A DNA stretch of 36,574 bases from CADEEN01 sp963740395 (lineage in GTDB: Bacteria > Pseudomonadota > Gammaproteobacteria > Burkholderiales > Burkholderiaceae_C). The stretch is taken from assembly GCA_963740395.1 (NCBI GenBank), contig CAVUEP010000030.1, positions 1 through 36,574 of the forward strand, written 5' to 3'. Below are positions 34,253 to 36,574 of the stretch, one piece after another. Under the pieces are notes generated by a model, which saw only the letters and a program-made list of their open reading frames with translations, did not search any database and was not told the DNA's origin. A program made the translations under genes and the position numbers. Numbering within the stretch: the stretch's first letter is position 1; every line of letters starts with the position of its first letter.

Positions 34253-35093
34253 TCAACCCTTGACCGCACCGGCCGTCAGGCCGGAGACGATGCGGCGCTG
34301 GAACAGCAGCACCAGCAGCAGCAGCGGCACGGTGACGATCACCGACGCCGCCATGATGCTGCCCCACGGCACCTCGTAGGCGCTGGCGCCGGTGATCAGC
34401 GAGATGCTGACCGGCACCGTGCGTTCGTGGTCGTCGGCCACGAAGGTCAGCGCGAACAGGAACTCGTTCCACGCGCCGATGAAGGCCAGCAGCGCGGTCG
34501 ACACCAGCGCCGGCGCCAGCAGCGGCAGGAAGACCTGGAAGATGATGCGCAGCGGCCCGCAGCCGTCCATGATCGCCGCCTCCTCCAGCTCGCCCGGCAG
34601 CGCGCGCATGAAGGTGGTCAGGATCCAGACCGTGAACGGCAGCGTGAAGATCATGTACGGCAGCACCAGCCCGATCGCCCGGTTGTACAGGCCGAGCGAG
34701 CGCATCAGCTCGAACATGCCCGACAGCACCGCCACCTGCGGGAACATCGACACCGCCAGGATCGCCAGCAGCAGCGTGCCCTTGCCCTTGAAGCGGATGC
34801 GGCCCGAGCGCGTAGGCCGCGCGTGACGGCGAGCAGCAGCGACAGCGCCACCGTCGTGCGTGGCCACCATCACCGAATTGAGCAGATGGCGGCCGAAGGG
34901 CTGGCGGCCCTCGAACAGCTGGACGTAGTTGCGCCAGCTCGGCGCGTCGGGCAGCAGGTCGGTGCTGAACAGGGCGTTGCCGGTCTTGAACGAGGTCGCC
35001 AGCGTGTAGACGAAGGGGTAGACCGAGACCACCACCACCAGCAGCGCGGCGGCGTAGAGCAAGACGCTGCCGAGCGATCGGCCGGCCGTTCAC
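34253..35093 (-). pseudogene. ABC sugar permease, MalG/UgpE type, frameshifted
   Basis: A six-helix inner-membrane permease of about 275 residues. The first helix is LLYAAALLVVVVSVYPFVYTLATSFKTG; the EAA loop that contacts the ATPase reads PGELEEAAIMDGCGPLRIIFQVFLPLLAPAL, and the end is LLLLVLLFQRRIVSGLTAGAVKG. GTG 35093 overlaps the stop of the upstream permease (GTGA). A shift near 35075 separates this start from the first helix. Two nearby shifts between about 34805 and 34865 cancel each other and replace ~20 residues of a membrane helix with Arg- and His-rich sequence. The ATPase start follows by three bases. Confidence 0.85.
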
Positions 35094-36005
35094 GCGGCGT
35101 CCTCCGACAGCCTGATGCGCGCGGCGCGGATGAACAGCAGCACCGAAACGAAGATGATCAGCGTCAGCGAGGTCGAGGCCGCCGAGCCGAAGCCGACATG
35201 GCCGTTGTCGACGATCTCGCGGCGCACGAAGCCCGACATGCTGATCGTGCTGCTGCTGTTGGAGGTCAGCACGTAGATCAGGTCGAAGATGCGCAGCGCA
35301 TCGAGCAGGCGGAAGATCACCGCCACCAGCAGCGGCGTGCGGATCAGCGGCAGCGTGACCTGCCAGAACACGCGCAGCGGGTGCACGCCGTCGACGCGCG
35401 CGGCCTCGTAGCAGTCGCGCGGCACGCTCTGCAGGCCGGCCAGGATCAGCAGCGCCATGAACGGCGTGGTCTTCCAGACGTCGACCGCGACCACCGTCCA
35501 CAGCGCGTACGTCCGGGTCGGCGGTCCAGGCGATCTTGGTCGCGATCCAGCCCCAGTCGACCAGCAGCTGGTTGATGACGCCGAACTGGTCGTGCAGCAT
35601 CCAGCCCCACATCTTGGCCGAGACGATGGTCGGGATGGCCCACGGCACCAGCACCGCGGTGCGCACCAGCGCGCGGCCCTTGAACTCCTGGTTCAGCAGC
35701 ATCGCCACGCCCAGGCCGGCCAGCGTTTCGAGCAGCACCGAGACGATCGCGAAGATGAAGGTGTTGCGGATCGAGAGGCCCCAGTCGCTGGCCCAGAAGC
35801 CTTCCGTGTAGTAGGCGTTGCCGAACAGGCCGAACTCGCCGACGTAGTTGCCCAGGCCGACGAAGCCGCTGGCCGACAGGTCGTTGATGTTGGTCTCGGT
35901 GAAGCTGAACCAGATCGAGCGGCCGAGCGGCCACAGCGCGACCAGCGCCATCACGGCCAGCATCGGCGCCAGCAGCGCCCAGGCGGTGCGCGTGCGGTGG
36001 TGCAT
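35090..36005 (-). pseudogene. ABC sugar permease, MalF/UgpA type, one frameshift
   Basis: ATG 36005 begins TAWALLAPMLAVMALVALWPLGRSIWFSFTETNIND, a typical first helix. Further helices are NTFIFAIVSVLLETLAGLGVAMLLNQ and RTAVLVPWAIPTIVSAKMWGWML. After a one-base insertion near 35515 the protein continues LWTVVAVDVWKTTPFMALLILAGLQSVPRDCYEAARVDGVHPLRVFWQVTLPLIRTPLL, which is the EAA loop, and ends IRLSEDAA. Joined length is about 304 residues. Its stop overlaps the next permease start. It forms the membrane channel with that partner. Confidence 0.87.
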
Positions 36006-36042
36006 CGGCGAGCAGGCGTCGGCTCGCGCCGACGGCGCGTGC

Positions 36043-36574
36043 TCACCAGCCGCGCCGCTTGACCTGCGCGCAGCTTGCCCTCGAGCTTCTTCACCGCCTC
36101 GGCGCCGCTCGCCTTGCCTGGCCAGCACGTCGTGGGTGGCGTCCCAGAAGCGACTGGCTGACCTCGGGGTACTTGAGTCCGGTGACGCTGGCCGGGCGGG
36201 CGACGGCGTCGGTGAAGACGTCGAGCAGCTCGCCCATGAACGGGTTGGCGGCGATGACGTCCGGCGTCCTGGTACAGCGCGGGCAGGGTCGGGTTGAACG
36301 AGCCGCCGATGGCGCGCTGCTTCTGGATCTCGGCGCTCGTCAGGTACATCACCAGGCTGGCCGCGGCGTCGACATGCTGCGAGTACTTCGACACCGCCAG
36401 CTGCCAGCCGCCGAGCGTGGCCGCGCGGCGACCCGCCGGGGCCGGCGGGCAGCGCGCTGACGCCGACCTTGCCCTTGATCGGGCTGTCGGCGGCCTGCGC
36501 CAGCGACCAGGCGTAGGGCCAGTTGCGCATGAACGCGCCTGGCCGTTCTGCCACACGCCGCGGCTGGCTTCTTC
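36043..36574 (-). pseudogene. ABC sugar-binding protein, C-terminal part, frameshifted and cut by the window edge
   Basis: The last ~175 residues of an extracellular solute-binding protein (family 1, MalE/UgpB-like): RNWPYAWSLAQAADSPIKGKVGVSALPAGPGG, GGWQLAVSKYSQHVDAAASLVMYLTSAEIQKQRAIGGSFNPTLPALY, QSFWDATHDVLA and KASGAEAVKKLEGKLR. Single-base insertions are seen near 36435, 36265, 36170, 36117 and 36060; removing the last gives a natural end ...VKRRGW and TGA at 36043-36045. The N-terminus and signal peptide lie outside the window. The gene order binding protein, MalF-type, MalG-type, MalK-type fits a sugar importer; the sugar cannot be read. Confidence 0.8.

Overview
The window looks like high-GC betaproteobacterial DNA, most likely order Burkholderiales (Rubrivivax/Leptothrix/Methylibium-like). 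The grounds are protein flavour only: a split aerobic phenylacetate (paa) cluster with a TetR-type PaaR, fabA-fabB at the fatty acid locus, a YihG-like acyltransferase and a LuxE-type acyl-protein synthetase. No rRNA, tRNA or CRISPR array was seen.

Layout. (1) 1-1670 is a mosaic: a ParA N-terminus, then a reverse-strand LuxE-like synthetase behind the tail of an iron-type alcohol dehydrogenase, cut at both ends. (2) 1670-3877: Hsp70/YegD-like chaperone and PlsC/YihG-like acyltransferase, both broken by frameshifts. (3) 3925-7171: HxlR-type regulator divergent from a nitrilase and a berberine-bridge-type FAD oxidase. (4) 7273-16381: an orphan 3' end of a ketoacyl synthase, a BaeSR-like two-component system, and divergent from it a probable operon (small four-Cys secreted protein, CPA1 antiporter, YHYH lipoprotein, second four-Cys protein, DUF4397 lipoprotein), then a di-haem c-type oxidoreductase. 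(5) 16428-19817: PMH-like sulfatase-superfamily hydrolase and fabAB. (6) 19963-21936: unknown protein and an LhgO-like oxidase. (7) 21938-30353: paaR, paaEDCBA, paaK, paaI, paaG and divergent paaY, with a 16-bp palindromic operator in the paaG/paaY gap. (8) 30357-33018: NTF2-like protein, MltB-like transglycosylase, DUF1653 protein, VOC protein. (9) 33101-36574: sugar-type ABC transporter (ATPase, two permeases, partial binding protein) running off the right edge.

How it works together. The paa genes encode phenylacetate activation (PaaK), ring epoxidation (PaaABCDE), ring isomerisation (PaaG) and thioesterases (PaaI, PaaY); the hydrolysis and beta-oxidation genes paaZ, F, H and J are absent here. 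Three copies of a ~75-bp multi-hairpin element with compensatory base changes sit directly after the stop codons of paaK, paaD and paaE, and a pair of different inverted elements fills the paaB-paaC gap. The two-component/YHYH/four-Cys/DUF4397/di-haem group is the best candidate for an undescribed envelope module.

Quality caution. Frameshifts cluster at about 1.7-7 kb and 31.5-36.6 kb, cut unrelated genes, and are mostly +1 insertions. I read them mainly as residual sequencing errors, not real gene decay; broken genes are given as one feature over their full span.
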